From contig MHTL01000002.1 in NCBI GenBank assembly GCA_001823095.1, positions 1 through 49,598 of the forward strand: DNA of 49,598 bases, written 5' to 3'. Positions 37,605-45,534 of this stretch are shown here, in pieces. A program made the position numbers and the translations under genes. Positions within the stretch are counted from its first letter, which is position 1. Each line of letters begins with the position of its first letter. The DNA comes from Candidatus Vogelbacteria bacterium RIFOXYD1_FULL_51_18 (lineage in GTDB: Bacteria > Patescibacteriota > Minisyncoccia > Phycocordibacterales > UBA9988). A model generated the notes under the pieces. That model did not search any database and was not told the origin of the DNA. It worked only from the letters and a program-made list of their open reading frames with translations.

Positions 37605-38219
37605 ATGAAGTATTTACTCGCCACAAAGATAGCGATGACGGAGCTCTTTGATGAGAGCGGCAATGCCCATGGCGCAACCGTCCTCAAAACCGGCCCTCTT
37701 ACCGTAACGCAACTGCGCACAAAGGAGAAGGACGGCTATGCCGCGCTCCAGGCGGGATTTGTGGCGGCTAAGGAGAAATCGCTCACCAAGCCTCTCAAGG
37801 GCCATCTCAAGGCTTCAGGAGGGCTCTTTAAACATTTGAAAGAGTTTCCATTAGATGGCGACATGGAAGTGAAGGTGGGAGATACGGTAGGCCTGTCCCA
37901 ATTTGCCCCCGGCGATACCGTTACCGTGCGGGGCATCTCTAAGGGCAAGGGCTTCCAGGGTGTGGTGAAGCGGCACGGCTTCCACGGCGGACCGCGCTCG
38001 CACGGCCAAAAGCACTCCGAGCGCGAGCCTGGCTCCATCGGCGCCTCTGGCGTCCAGCGCGTGTACAAGGGTGTCCGCATGGCCGGCCGCATGGGAGGAG
38101 ACGCGATTACCGTTAAAAATCTCACTGTGCTTAAGGTTGACGCAGAGCGTAGCGAGCTCTATCTTAAGGGTGCAATTCCCGGGCGCCGTGGGACCGTGCT
38201 TACCGTCATTGGCCGCTAA
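37605..38219 (+). CDS. rplC: 50S ribosomal protein L3
   Basis: GDTVTVRGISKGKGFQGVVKRHGFHGGPRSHGQKHSEREPGSIGA. Confidence 0.98.
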   Translation: MKYLLATKIAMTELFDESGNAHGATVLKTGPLTVTQLRTKEKDGYAALQAGFVAAKEKSLTKPLKGHLKASGGLFKHLKEFPLDGDMEVKVGDTVGLSQFAPGDTVTVRGISKGKGFQGVVKRHGFHGGPRSHGQKHSEREPGSIGASGVQRVYKGVRMAGRMGGDAITVKNLTVLKVDAERSELYLKGAIPGRRGTVLTVIGR

Positions 38220-38228
38220 GATAACACT

Positions 38229-38894
38229 ATGGAACAGGAGCTCTACACATGGGAGGGTAAAAAAGCTGGCACCGTCACCGTGCCGGAAGAGCTCTTTGCC
38301 TTGCCCTGGAATGCCGACCTTGTGCACCAGGTCATTACTGCTATGCAAAGCAACGCCCGTGCGGGCACTGCGCACGCCAAGGGGCGCGGTGAGGTACGTG
38401 GCGGCGGCAGGAAACCTTGGCGCCAAAAAGGCACCGGACGTGCCCGCCACGGCTCAAGCCGTTCGCCAATCTGGAAGGGCGGTGGAGTGACGCATGGACC
38501 GACTAATGAGCGCAACTATGACCGCAAAATTAGCAAAAAGATGCGCAATAAGGCTCTGCTTACTGTGCTCTCGCAAAAGCTCCGCGACAAGGAACTCCTT
38601 TTTGTGCAATCAAGCGTTCTCAAAGCGCCCAAGACCAAGGAGGCGGCGGCGAGACTCGGCAGTTTAGCCGAAGCTCTCGGGTACCCGCATTTGCGCTACC
38701 TGCGCGGCAAGCGCGCGCTCATCACGACCCCGACTCTTGAGGAGGCGATGGTGAGGAGCTTCCGTAACATACCCAGCGCGCGTGTTGAGGAATTGCGCAC
38801 CGTGAGCCCCCTGGACCTCATAAGCTACCAGTATGTGATTATGGAGAGCCCCGCAGAGAGTCTTAAGGCGCTTGCAGGGCGTGTAAAAAAATAA
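38229..38894 (+). CDS. rplD: 50S ribosomal protein L4
   Basis: QSNARAGTAHAKGRGEVRGGGRKPWRQKGTGRARHGSSRSPIWKGGGVTHGP. Confidence 0.98.
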   Translation: MEQELYTWEGKKAGTVTVPEELFALPWNADLVHQVITAMQSNARAGTAHAKGRGEVRGGGRKPWRQKGTGRARHGSSRSPIWKGGGVTHGPTNERNYDRKISKKMRNKALLTVLSQKLRDKELLFVQSSVLKAPKTKEAAARLGSLAEALGYPHLRYLRGKRALITTPTLEEAMVRSFRNIPSARVEELRTVSPLDLISYQYVIMESPAESLKALAGRVKK

Positions 38895-38895
38895 T

Positions 38896-39198
38896 ATGGC
38901 GCAGATTGCACACAACATTAAACGGAGTTCGCAGATGCTTATAAAACCCCATATAACCGAGCGCGCTTCAATTCTCTCTGAAAAAGGCGCGTATGTGTTT
39001 GTGGCGTCAGAGCGCGCGACCAAGCGCGATATCGCGCATGCCGTTAAGGAACTTTACAATGTTACTCCCGTCAAGGTGAACGTCATCTCGGTCCCGTCCA
39101 AACGCCGCATCGGGCGCCGCGGCATCCGCGGTGTGCGTCCCGGTTTTAAAAAAGCGATTATATTCCTCAAACCAGGGGAGAAGATTGACCTCGGATAA
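38896..39198 (+). CDS. rplW: 50S ribosomal protein L23
   Basis: LIKPHITERASILSEKGAYVFVASERATKRDIAHAVKELYNVTPVKVNVI. Confidence 0.96.
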   Translation: MAQIAHNIKRSSQMLIKPHITERASILSEKGAYVFVASERATKRDIAHAVKELYNVTPVKVNVISVPSKRRIGRRGIRGVRPGFKKAIIFLKPGEKIDLG

Positions 39199-39200
39199 TC

Positions 39201-40043
39201 ATGAAAAGCTACCATCCCACAACGCCGTCCCGCCGTCACATGACCACCATCACCTACAAGGGTGTTCTTACCCGTGGGGAGCCGCACAAAGCGCTTACGA
39301 GAGGGGGCAAGCGCCATGTGGGGAGGAATGCGGATGGGCGCATTACTGTGCGGCATAAGGGAGCAGGGCATAAGCGCCTCTACCGCGAGCTTGATTTTAT
39401 GTACAATAAGTACGACATGCCCGCCACGCTTGAGTCGGTTGAGTACGACCCCAACCGCTCCGGCTTTATTGGCGTGGCGCTCTACCGCGATGGCGAACGC
39501 CGCTACGTGCTGGTACCGCAGAGTATGAAAGCGGGTGATACCTTTACGGTCTCTGAAAAGGCGGAGCTTACGGTAGGCAACCGCGTGCCGCTCAAGCGCG
39601 TTCCTGCGGGAACCTTTATATACAACATTGAGCTCAAACCCAAAGGCGGCGCTAAGCTCGTGCGCTCGGCGGGAAGCTTTGCGGAGGTGTTGGGAATACA
39701 TGCCGGCTCTGTGAACGTCAAACTTCCCTCATCGGAGGTGCGCCGTATCAGTGAGAATGCTTGGGCCTCGGTGGGGGCGGTTTCAAACGAGGAGTACAAA
39801 TTGGTAAATATCGGCAAGGCCGGCCGCTCGCGCTGGATGGGAATCCGGCCAACAGTGCGGGGGAGCGCCATGAACCCGGTAGATCACCCATACGGTGGTG
39901 GTGAAGGCCGTCAGGGAAGGGGGACGCGCCGCGCTAAGAGCGCATGGGGCAAGCCGACGGGCAAGGGGCAAAAAACACGCCGTCCCAAGAAGTATTCAAA
40001 CGTGCATATTGTCTCCCGCCGCAAGGTAGGCAAGCGTAGTTAA
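39201..40043 (+). CDS. rplB: 50S ribosomal protein L2
   Basis: GRITVRHKGAGHKRLYRELDF; GIRPTVRGSAMNPVDHPYGGGEGR. Confidence 0.98.
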   Translation: MKSYHPTTPSRRHMTTITYKGVLTRGEPHKALTRGGKRHVGRNADGRITVRHKGAGHKRLYRELDFMYNKYDMPATLESVEYDPNRSGFIGVALYRDGERRYVLVPQSMKAGDTFTVSEKAELTVGNRVPLKRVPAGTFIYNIELKPKGGAKLVRSAGSFAEVLGIHAGSVNVKLPSSEVRRISENAWASVGAVSNEEYKLVNIGKAGRSRWMGIRPTVRGSAMNPVDHPYGGGEGRQGRGTRRAKSAWGKPTGKGQKTRRPKKYSNVHIVSRRKVGKRS

Positions 40044-40070
40044 TACTCCAGACCAGAGTATAATAGGAAT

Positions 40071-40628
40071 ATGGACTGGAACGTGATTATTCCTATTGCG
40101 GCAACGGTCATTGCCGGTGTTATTGCATGGTTTTTAAAGAATACCATTGAGAATTTGGTGAATACCGACAGGAGGATAGAGGTGAAAGTAGACAGAATTG
40201 AATCGTTTATCAAAGCCGCTTCTAACTCAATCGTCGAGATACAGACTCTCTTGGGCGGAAGAGGTTTTACTATCAATCAGAAACTTGCGTATGCCCCGGG
40301 CAGCCCTCTCAAACTGACTGATTATGGGGAGACGATAATGAATGAGAGCGGGTTCTATACGATTCTGAAAGAGAATGGTGACTTTTTTGTTGATCTTGTC
40401 AAAAGCAAGAATCCGCAGACAAACTATGATATCCAAGATTACTCTATGGCAGTGCTCAAAGAACTGGCAGATGCAAACAACCTGTTGGCAATACCTCTTA
40501 AGGAATATGCCTTTAATGAGGGCTTACCCCTTGAGATCGTACTGAACAGCGCGGGCATTGTGTTGCGGGATGAAGTGATGAAGGAATTGAGTTTTGGAGA
40601 CGCTACCCTTGATAAAAAACCATTGTAA
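40071..40628 (+). CDS. Membrane-anchored hypothetical protein
   Basis: N-terminal TM IIPIAATVIAGVIAWFL; TATAAT exactly 6 nt before ATG. Confidence 0.7.
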   Translation: MDWNVIIPIAATVIAGVIAWFLKNTIENLVNTDRRIEVKVDRIESFIKAASNSIVEIQTLLGGRGFTINQKLAYAPGSPLKLTDYGETIMNESGFYTILKENGDFFVDLVKSKNPQTNYDIQDYSMAVLKELADANNLLAIPLKEYAFNEGLPLEIVLNSAGIVLRDEVMKELSFGDATLDKKPL

Positions 40629-40713
40629 TCTAGTGGGTGGATAAATGAGTTTGATGGCACGGAGCCTCGGGTGTATAATGAATTCAGGTCTTTTTAGTAA
40701 TAAATTCATAGCT

Positions 40714-42924
40714 ATGATACGAAAATTAGTGGTACTCGGTGTTATCGTTATCGCAGTGTTTGCGGTAGCGGGCCAGGCGCAGGCGGCAACCTGCACCCTC
40801 TTGACCGTCAACTTGCGCAATGGGAGCTCCGATGCACTCATTGGTAGCCAGGTAAGCTCGCTCATTCACTTTTTGCAGGAGTCCGGTCATATCTCCTCTG
40901 CGGTTGCGCTGACACCAGGCCGGATGACCTTTGGTCCGCAGACACTCGCGGGACTTAAGAGCTTCCAAGTGTCCGAACGGCTGGCGCCAACGGGGGTTGC
41001 CAATCTCGCCACGCGCTTTCGCATCTTTGCGCGATCCTGCGGGGCAGGGAGTATTACTCCAACTCCCACGGTCTCTGGCTGGCAGGCGGGAAGCCCGCGC
41101 ACAGTCACTTGGAATCGTGCGCTCATACGCGCGGCAAACGTGGAGCTGGCGCTTAAAAAGATTGATACTTCTGCACGCTATGTGATTGCCGCGGCAACAT
41201 CTAACGACGGCTCCGAACTCCTCGTCCTGCCTTCATCGCTTCCTGCTGGCTACTACGACCTTGAGGTGCGCTTTGTGTTCACCTTTGGCGGGAAGAACTA
41301 CGCGCTTGGCTACCCGGCCGCCGCCGCGCGGCAGGTGAATGTGGCGGCAGTAAGCTACTCCGGTGGGGGAGGCGTGAGAGGAGAAAGTAACGCGCAACGG
41401 GAAGAACGCGAAGCGCGCGAACGCGAAGCGGCCGCAGGCTCCTTTGATACCCTCTCGGCGCCCGGGATACTAGTAAACGGAGCCATAGGGACGCTTAATG
41501 TGAGAGGCACTAATATTGCCCGTTATGACGTCATATTTACCTGTGCGAGCAGTTATGCCGCTGCATACCATTCATTAACGGGAGAAGTCTTCTGTGCTTC
41601 CTCGCGTCCGGCATACAACCTTGGAACTATTTCTATTTCTGGTTCCGAAGGGTCACTTAACTTCCAAGCAGTTAACCCTAGCGTTTCTCAGAATGGAATA
41701 ATGACGCTAACTGTCCGTGCCTATAATTCCGCAGAGTCTCTTGTCGATGAGAAATCAGTGACGATTACAGTAACTCCGTACGGAGGAGTATCGTCTTTTG
41801 GGCTTACGGTAGATAAGTCAGGGACTCTTAGCTCTGGAACATCAGTCAATATCACCAAGTCTTACAGTAATCTTGCACGAGTTGAGTCAGTGATGACCTG
41901 TAGCGCGGGGATATCAGCACGGAATATAAGTAATCAGGAACTCTGTAACACAGGGACAAAGAGCGAGGGTGTACCATCGTTTGCGACTGGCGACCTCCTG
42001 TATGCGACTCTCACAAACAGCTCTGCAGTGACTGGCAACATGAGCTACACCGCACGCGGATACAATTCTGCAGGAACATTGATTGGCAGCAGAACGATTA
42101 GCTTGAGCGTGGCGCCGGCTTCTGCACAATCTTCACTCGGCGCTCTCTCGGTGAGTGGCGGTAACACTATTCTCTCGGGCACTTCAGCAAATGTATACCA
42201 AACATTCAGCAATGTTGCCCGGATTGAATCAGACATGCTCTGTGGCCTCGGTGTGAGCGCTATGAATATTAGCAGCAGTGCAAGCCAGAACTGGTGCAAT
42301 AGCGGCATACGCACTGAAACCCAACCATCCACTGCCACCAATCGCTTGCTCTCCTTCACTTTCACCAACAGCGGCCAATCAAACGGCACGGCAGCGCTCA
42401 CTACCCGCGGCTACAATGCCTCCGGCGCGTTGGTGGGAACACAGTCAACAACCCTTACCGTGACGCCGGCGCCTTCAGCCCTGCCGCAGCCATCGCCTTC
42501 TCCTTCCGGATCTTTCAGTTACCTCTCGCTACCTTCGATTATTCTCGGCGGGACGACGGGTACACTGTACGCGAGCGGCAGCGGGATCAGCCACTACACG
42601 GTTGATTTCAACTGCGGTTCCCTTGGCGGTGCATACATTTACCATCCCACCTCTGGAGAACTCTATTGCTCATTCCAGCATGCTTCCATCACTGTTGCCG
42701 GTCCAAACGCCTCACTCTCGTTTCTTGCGATGAACACATCCGGCACAGCCAAAAGTGTTTCGGTTACTGTGCGCGCGTATCGATCTGACGGATCGCTCGT
42801 TGATACGAAGTCAGCTGACGTTAGAGTAAATTCGGCTTCTGCGCTCGCTCCCTCTTCTACCCAATACGGCGCGGTGGGCGCATTGCTCCAGCAGTTTATC
42901 AATCTCATACTTAATTCACGGTAG
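40714..42924 (+). CDS. Secreted repeat protein: peptidoglycan-binding-like N-domain plus four Ig-like/beta repeats
   Basis: Signal peptide ending AQA; SLIHFLQESGHISS...GPQTLAGLKSFQ; four C-terminal repeats each with a Cys pair; upstream TGTATAAT. Confidence 0.8.
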   Translation: MIRKLVVLGVIVIAVFAVAGQAQAATCTLLTVNLRNGSSDALIGSQVSSLIHFLQESGHISSAVALTPGRMTFGPQTLAGLKSFQVSERLAPTGVANLATRFRIFARSCGAGSITPTPTVSGWQAGSPRTVTWNRALIRAANVELALKKIDTSARYVIAAATSNDGSELLVLPSSLPAGYYDLEVRFVFTFGGKNYALGYPAAAARQVNVAAVSYSGGGGVRGESNAQREEREAREREAAAGSFDTLSAPGILVNGAIGTLNVRGTNIARYDVIFTCASSYAAAYHSLTGEVFCASSRPAYNLGTISISGSEGSLNFQAVNPSVSQNGIMTLTVRAYNSAESLVDEKSVTITVTPYGGVSSFGLTVDKSGTLSSGTSVNITKSYSNLARVESVMTCSAGISARNISNQELCNTGTKSEGVPSFATGDLLYATLTNSSAVTGNMSYTARGYNSAGTLIGSRTISLSVAPASAQSSLGALSVSGGNTILSGTSANVYQTFSNVARIESDMLCGLGVSAMNISSSASQNWCNSGIRTETQPSTATNRLLSFTFTNSGQSNGTAALTTRGYNASGALVGTQSTTLTVTPAPSALPQPSPSPSGSFSYLSLPSIILGGTTGTLYASGSGISHYTVDFNCGSLGGAYIYHPTSGELYCSFQHASITVAGPNASLSFLAMNTSGTAKSVSVTVRAYRSDGSLVDTKSADVRVNSASALAPSSTQYGAVGALLQQFINLILNSR

Positions 42925-42971
42925 ACACACATAGCTTCTGTTTTTGCGTCGCATTGTGATATAGTTGAGAA

Positions 42972-43247
42972 ATGCAGAAGTTGCCTCAAATATTCAAATC
43001 CATACTCTGGGCCCATGATTTTGATAAATGTGATCCTGAAAAGATGAAAAAAACCATAATCATTCAAGCTCTTAGCTATGGCACATTAGACCATTGGAAT
43101 TGGATCAGGTCGTTTTATGGAGATGCCGAGATAACAAACATCTTATCCAGTGTCCCAATGACCGAGATCCGATCCAAGACTCGCGCATTGATAGAGACAA
43201 TTTTTAATTTCAATGATTGGAATTATGCACCCAGAGGTTCTAAGTGA
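42972..43247 (+). CDS. Small DUF6922-like protein, candidate antitoxin partner of the AbiEii gene
   Basis: IFKSILWAHDFDKCDPEKMKKTIIIQALSYGTLDHWNWI; overlaps downstream AbiEii gene; TATAGT 6 nt before ATG. Confidence 0.6.
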   Translation: MQKLPQIFKSILWAHDFDKCDPEKMKKTIIIQALSYGTLDHWNWIRSFYGDAEITNILSSVPMTEIRSKTRALIETIFNFNDWNYAPRGSK

Positions 43248-43836
43248 AAAAACTAAAGCTGTTTGGGATACGTGTGGTTTTTTGAAGGGTTTTTATTTGG
43301 CAGGTGGAACCGCGCTGGCTCTTCAATTGGGGCACAGGATTTCAGTTGATCTGGATTTTTTTTCCGATAATCCCATACAGAGAACTCTCTTGTCTGAAAT
43401 TGAAGGAATTTTTGGACCGGTACATATCTTGGTAAAAAATAAAGACGAGCTCACCGTTATTGCAGATGAAGTCAAAATAACTTTTCTCTATTACCCGTTT
43501 CTTTTATTACACCAAACAGTGTCTACTGGCGTCGTCCCGCTTGCGAGCGTTAAAGATATTGCTTCAATGAAAGCGTATACTCTGGGGAGGAGACAATCAA
43601 TAAAAGATTATATTGATTTGTATTTCATCTTTTCAAAAAATCTAATTTCTCTTTCGGATGCGATGGGAGAAGCAAGGCAAAAATATGGCGATGCGTTTAA
43701 CGACAGACTTTTTTTGGAACAATTACTGTATTCAGATGATTTAGAAGATGAAGAAATTAATTGGCTCCAAGAGAAGGTCGGCAAAGAAACGATGAGTGAT
43801 TTCTTTTCTGTCTTGATCACACAAGCCAAATTATGA
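43225..43836 (+). CDS. AbiEii/AbiGii-family nucleotidyltransferase toxin
   Basis: FYLAGGTALALQLGHRISVDLDFFSD; ASMKAYTLGRRQSIKDYIDLYFIF. Confidence 0.9.
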   Translation: MHPEVLSEKTKAVWDTCGFLKGFYLAGGTALALQLGHRISVDLDFFSDNPIQRTLLSEIEGIFGPVHILVKNKDELTVIADEVKITFLYYPFLLLHQTVSTGVVPLASVKDIASMKAYTLGRRQSIKDYIDLYFIFSKNLISLSDAMGEARQKYGDAFNDRLFLEQLLYSDDLEDEEINWLQEKVGKETMSDFFSVLITQAKL

Positions 43837-43885
43837 TTGGACGGGAGCTTGACTTGCAAAGCTCCATGGGTATACTATGAATAGT

Positions 43886-43905
43886 GCCCTGCGGGGCTTT
43901 TTATT
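43886..43905 (+). terminator. Short intrinsic terminator between AbiEii gene and secE
   Basis: GCCC-TGC-GGGGC-TTTTTATTT. Confidence 0.65.
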
Positions 43906-43917
43906 TAGAATAGAACA

Positions 43918-44097
43918 ATGAGCATTGGAAGCTACTTTGAGGAGACCAAGCGCGAGCTTGGTCACGTTAATTGGCCGACGCGCAACCAGTCGGTGAATTT
44001 TACTCTCACTGTTATTGTCTTTTCTGCTGGCATCTCGCTCTTCCTTGCCCTCTTTGACCTCGTCTTCACCTTTATCCTCGGCAAGCTCATCGTGTAA
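43918..44097 (+). CDS. secE: Preprotein translocase subunit SecE (59 aa; absent from the supplied ORF track)
   Basis: MSIGSYFEETKRELGHVNWPTRNQSVNFTLTVIVFSAGISLFLALFDLVFTFILGKLIV; directly upstream of nusG; TAGAAT-N6-ATG. Confidence 0.93.
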   Translation: MSIGSYFEETKRELGHVNWPTRNQSVNFTLTVIVFSAGISLFLALFDLVFTFILGKLIV

Positions 44098-44117
44098 GCT
44101 CGCGCGTTTTTATATAT

Positions 44118-44675
44118 ATGGCAGAAGAAGCACTACAAGCAGAACCCTCGCGCGACAAGCGCTGGTACGCCATCCACACCTACTCGGGCTACGAGAATAC
44201 GGTGCTCCGGAACCTTAAACAGCGCATTGAGTCGCTGGGCATGGAAGACAAGATTTTTAACGTGATTGTGCCGATTGAGAAGGTTGTGAAGGTAAAGGGA
44301 GGCAAGCGCGTAACGGTTGAAGAAAAAATCTACCCGGGCTATGTGCTGGTTGAGATGGTCTATGACCCCGAGAGCTGGTACGTGGTCAGGAATACCCCGC
44401 GGGTGACCGGCTTTGTCGGCTCCGGCGTGATCCCCGTGCCTCTCAACGAGCGCGAGGTTGCCGAGCTTTTTGCCCGCATGGGGGACGAGACAGTCAAGCA
44501 TACCATTGAGCTCGTGCCCGGCGAGGCGGTGCAGATTGTAGACGGGCCTTTCAAGGATTTTGAGGGCACGGTCTCTGAAGTGGATACCGACCGCGGCAAG
44601 GTCAAGGTGCTCGTCTCCATGTTTGGGAGAGAGACGCCCTTAGAGCTTGATTTCTTGCAGGTTAAGAGAATTTAA
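44118..44675 (+). CDS. nusG: Transcription termination/antitermination protein NusG
   Basis: KRWYAIHTYSGYENTVLRNLKQRIESLGM...GYVLVEMVYDPESWYVVRNTPRVTGFVG; KOW domain. Confidence 0.97.
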   Translation: MAEEALQAEPSRDKRWYAIHTYSGYENTVLRNLKQRIESLGMEDKIFNVIVPIEKVVKVKGGKRVTVEEKIYPGYVLVEMVYDPESWYVVRNTPRVTGFVGSGVIPVPLNEREVAELFARMGDETVKHTIELVPGEAVQIVDGPFKDFEGTVSEVDTDRGKVKVLVSMFGRETPLELDFLQVKRI

Positions 44676-44701
44676 GGAGCGTAGCGACTATAAATTCCTT
44701 A

Positions 44702-44951
44702 ACCCCGCCCTCACTTATGTTCTATACATACGTGATCAAACGACAAGGCGAACGTGGGTACTATATCGGCTATACCGCAGATTTGCGAAAAAGGCTCAAA
44801 CAGCAACAGTGCTAGACAAAATTGTAAATTACTATATTATGAGGCCTACCTTACCGAGAGCTTAGCGCGACGAAGAGAGTACAAGCTCAAGCAGTTCGGT
44901 GGCGCATGGAGTTCGTTACGGGAGCGATTAGATATTAAGTAAGGGCGGGGT
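44702..44951. repeat. 10-bp perfect inverted repeat bracketing the GIY-YIG pseudogene
   Basis: ACCCCGCCCT (44702-44711) / AGGGCGGGGT (44942-44951). Confidence 0.7.
44717..44942 (+). pseudogene. GIY-YIG nuclease superfamily protein, disrupted by one frameshift
   Basis: MFYTYVIKRQGERGYYIGYTADLRKRLKQ in frame 0, then NSARQNCKLLYYEAYLTESLARRREYKLKQFGGAWSSLRERLDIK in frame +1. Confidence 0.85.
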
Positions 44952-44954
44952 GGT

Positions 44955-44987
44955 GATTTTCTAACTCACTCCGTTCGTAAGAAAATC
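44955..44987. repeat. Hairpin immediately upstream of rplK
   Basis: GATTTTCT-N17-AGAAAATC, 5 nt before ATG. Confidence 0.7.
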
Positions 44988-44992
44988 ATCCT

Positions 44993-45415
44993 ATGGCAAA
45001 AAAAGTTACCAAAACAGTTAAATTGCAAATTGCAGGCGGCAAAGCAACACCAGCGCCGCCGGTGGGCACCGCGCTGGGGCCGACCGGCATCAACATTGGC
45101 GACTTTGTGGGCAAGTTCAACGCGGCGACGGCGCAGATGGCGGGGGACATCGTCCCCGTGATTGTAAGTATCTACGATGACCGCAGTTTTGATTTTATAT
45201 TAAAAACACCGCCAGTCCCGCAATTTATTTTGAAGGCCGCAAAAATTGATAAGGGAGCAGGCAAAACAGGCATGCAAAAAGCGGGGAGCATCACCAAGGC
45301 GCAGGTGCGCGAGATTGCGGAAAAAAAGATGGTGGACTTGAATGCCAAAGATATTGGAGGCGCTATGCATATGGTCGCGGGCACTGCCCGCTCAATGGGG
45401 GTGGAAGTAGTCTAA
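44993..45415 (+). CDS. rplK: 50S ribosomal protein L11
   Basis: KLQIAGGKATPAPPVGTALGPTGINIGDFVGKFNAAT...KTPPVPQFILKAA. Confidence 0.98.
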   Translation: MAKKVTKTVKLQIAGGKATPAPPVGTALGPTGINIGDFVGKFNAATAQMAGDIVPVIVSIYDDRSFDFILKTPPVPQFILKAAKIDKGAGKTGMQKAGSITKAQVREIAEKKMVDLNAKDIGGAMHMVAGTARSMGVEVV

Positions 45416-45457
45416 GACACCGAGTGCTCAAATTCAAATTCCCAACACTCGGTGTCT
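45415..45457. repeat. Inverted repeat at the rplK stop codon (12-bp perfect arms)
   Basis: AGACACCGAGTG-N19-CACTCGGTGTCT. Confidence 0.85.
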
Positions 45458-45534
45458 GCCAAGACTTGCAAAAGGCAAGCTTCTTCTGTATGACGGAGGG
45501 AGGAAAACGATCTTTGACGTGAAAGGAGCGTAGC

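Noticed and set aside
42972-43836. Considered as a phage or IS remnant
   Set aside because: No transposase, integrase or terminal repeats found; better explained as a TA-like pair.
44993-45415. L11 PPVGTALG (Thr where Pro is common) as a thiopeptide-resistance mutation
   Set aside because: Could be ordinary lineage variation; no evidence of selection in the sequence.
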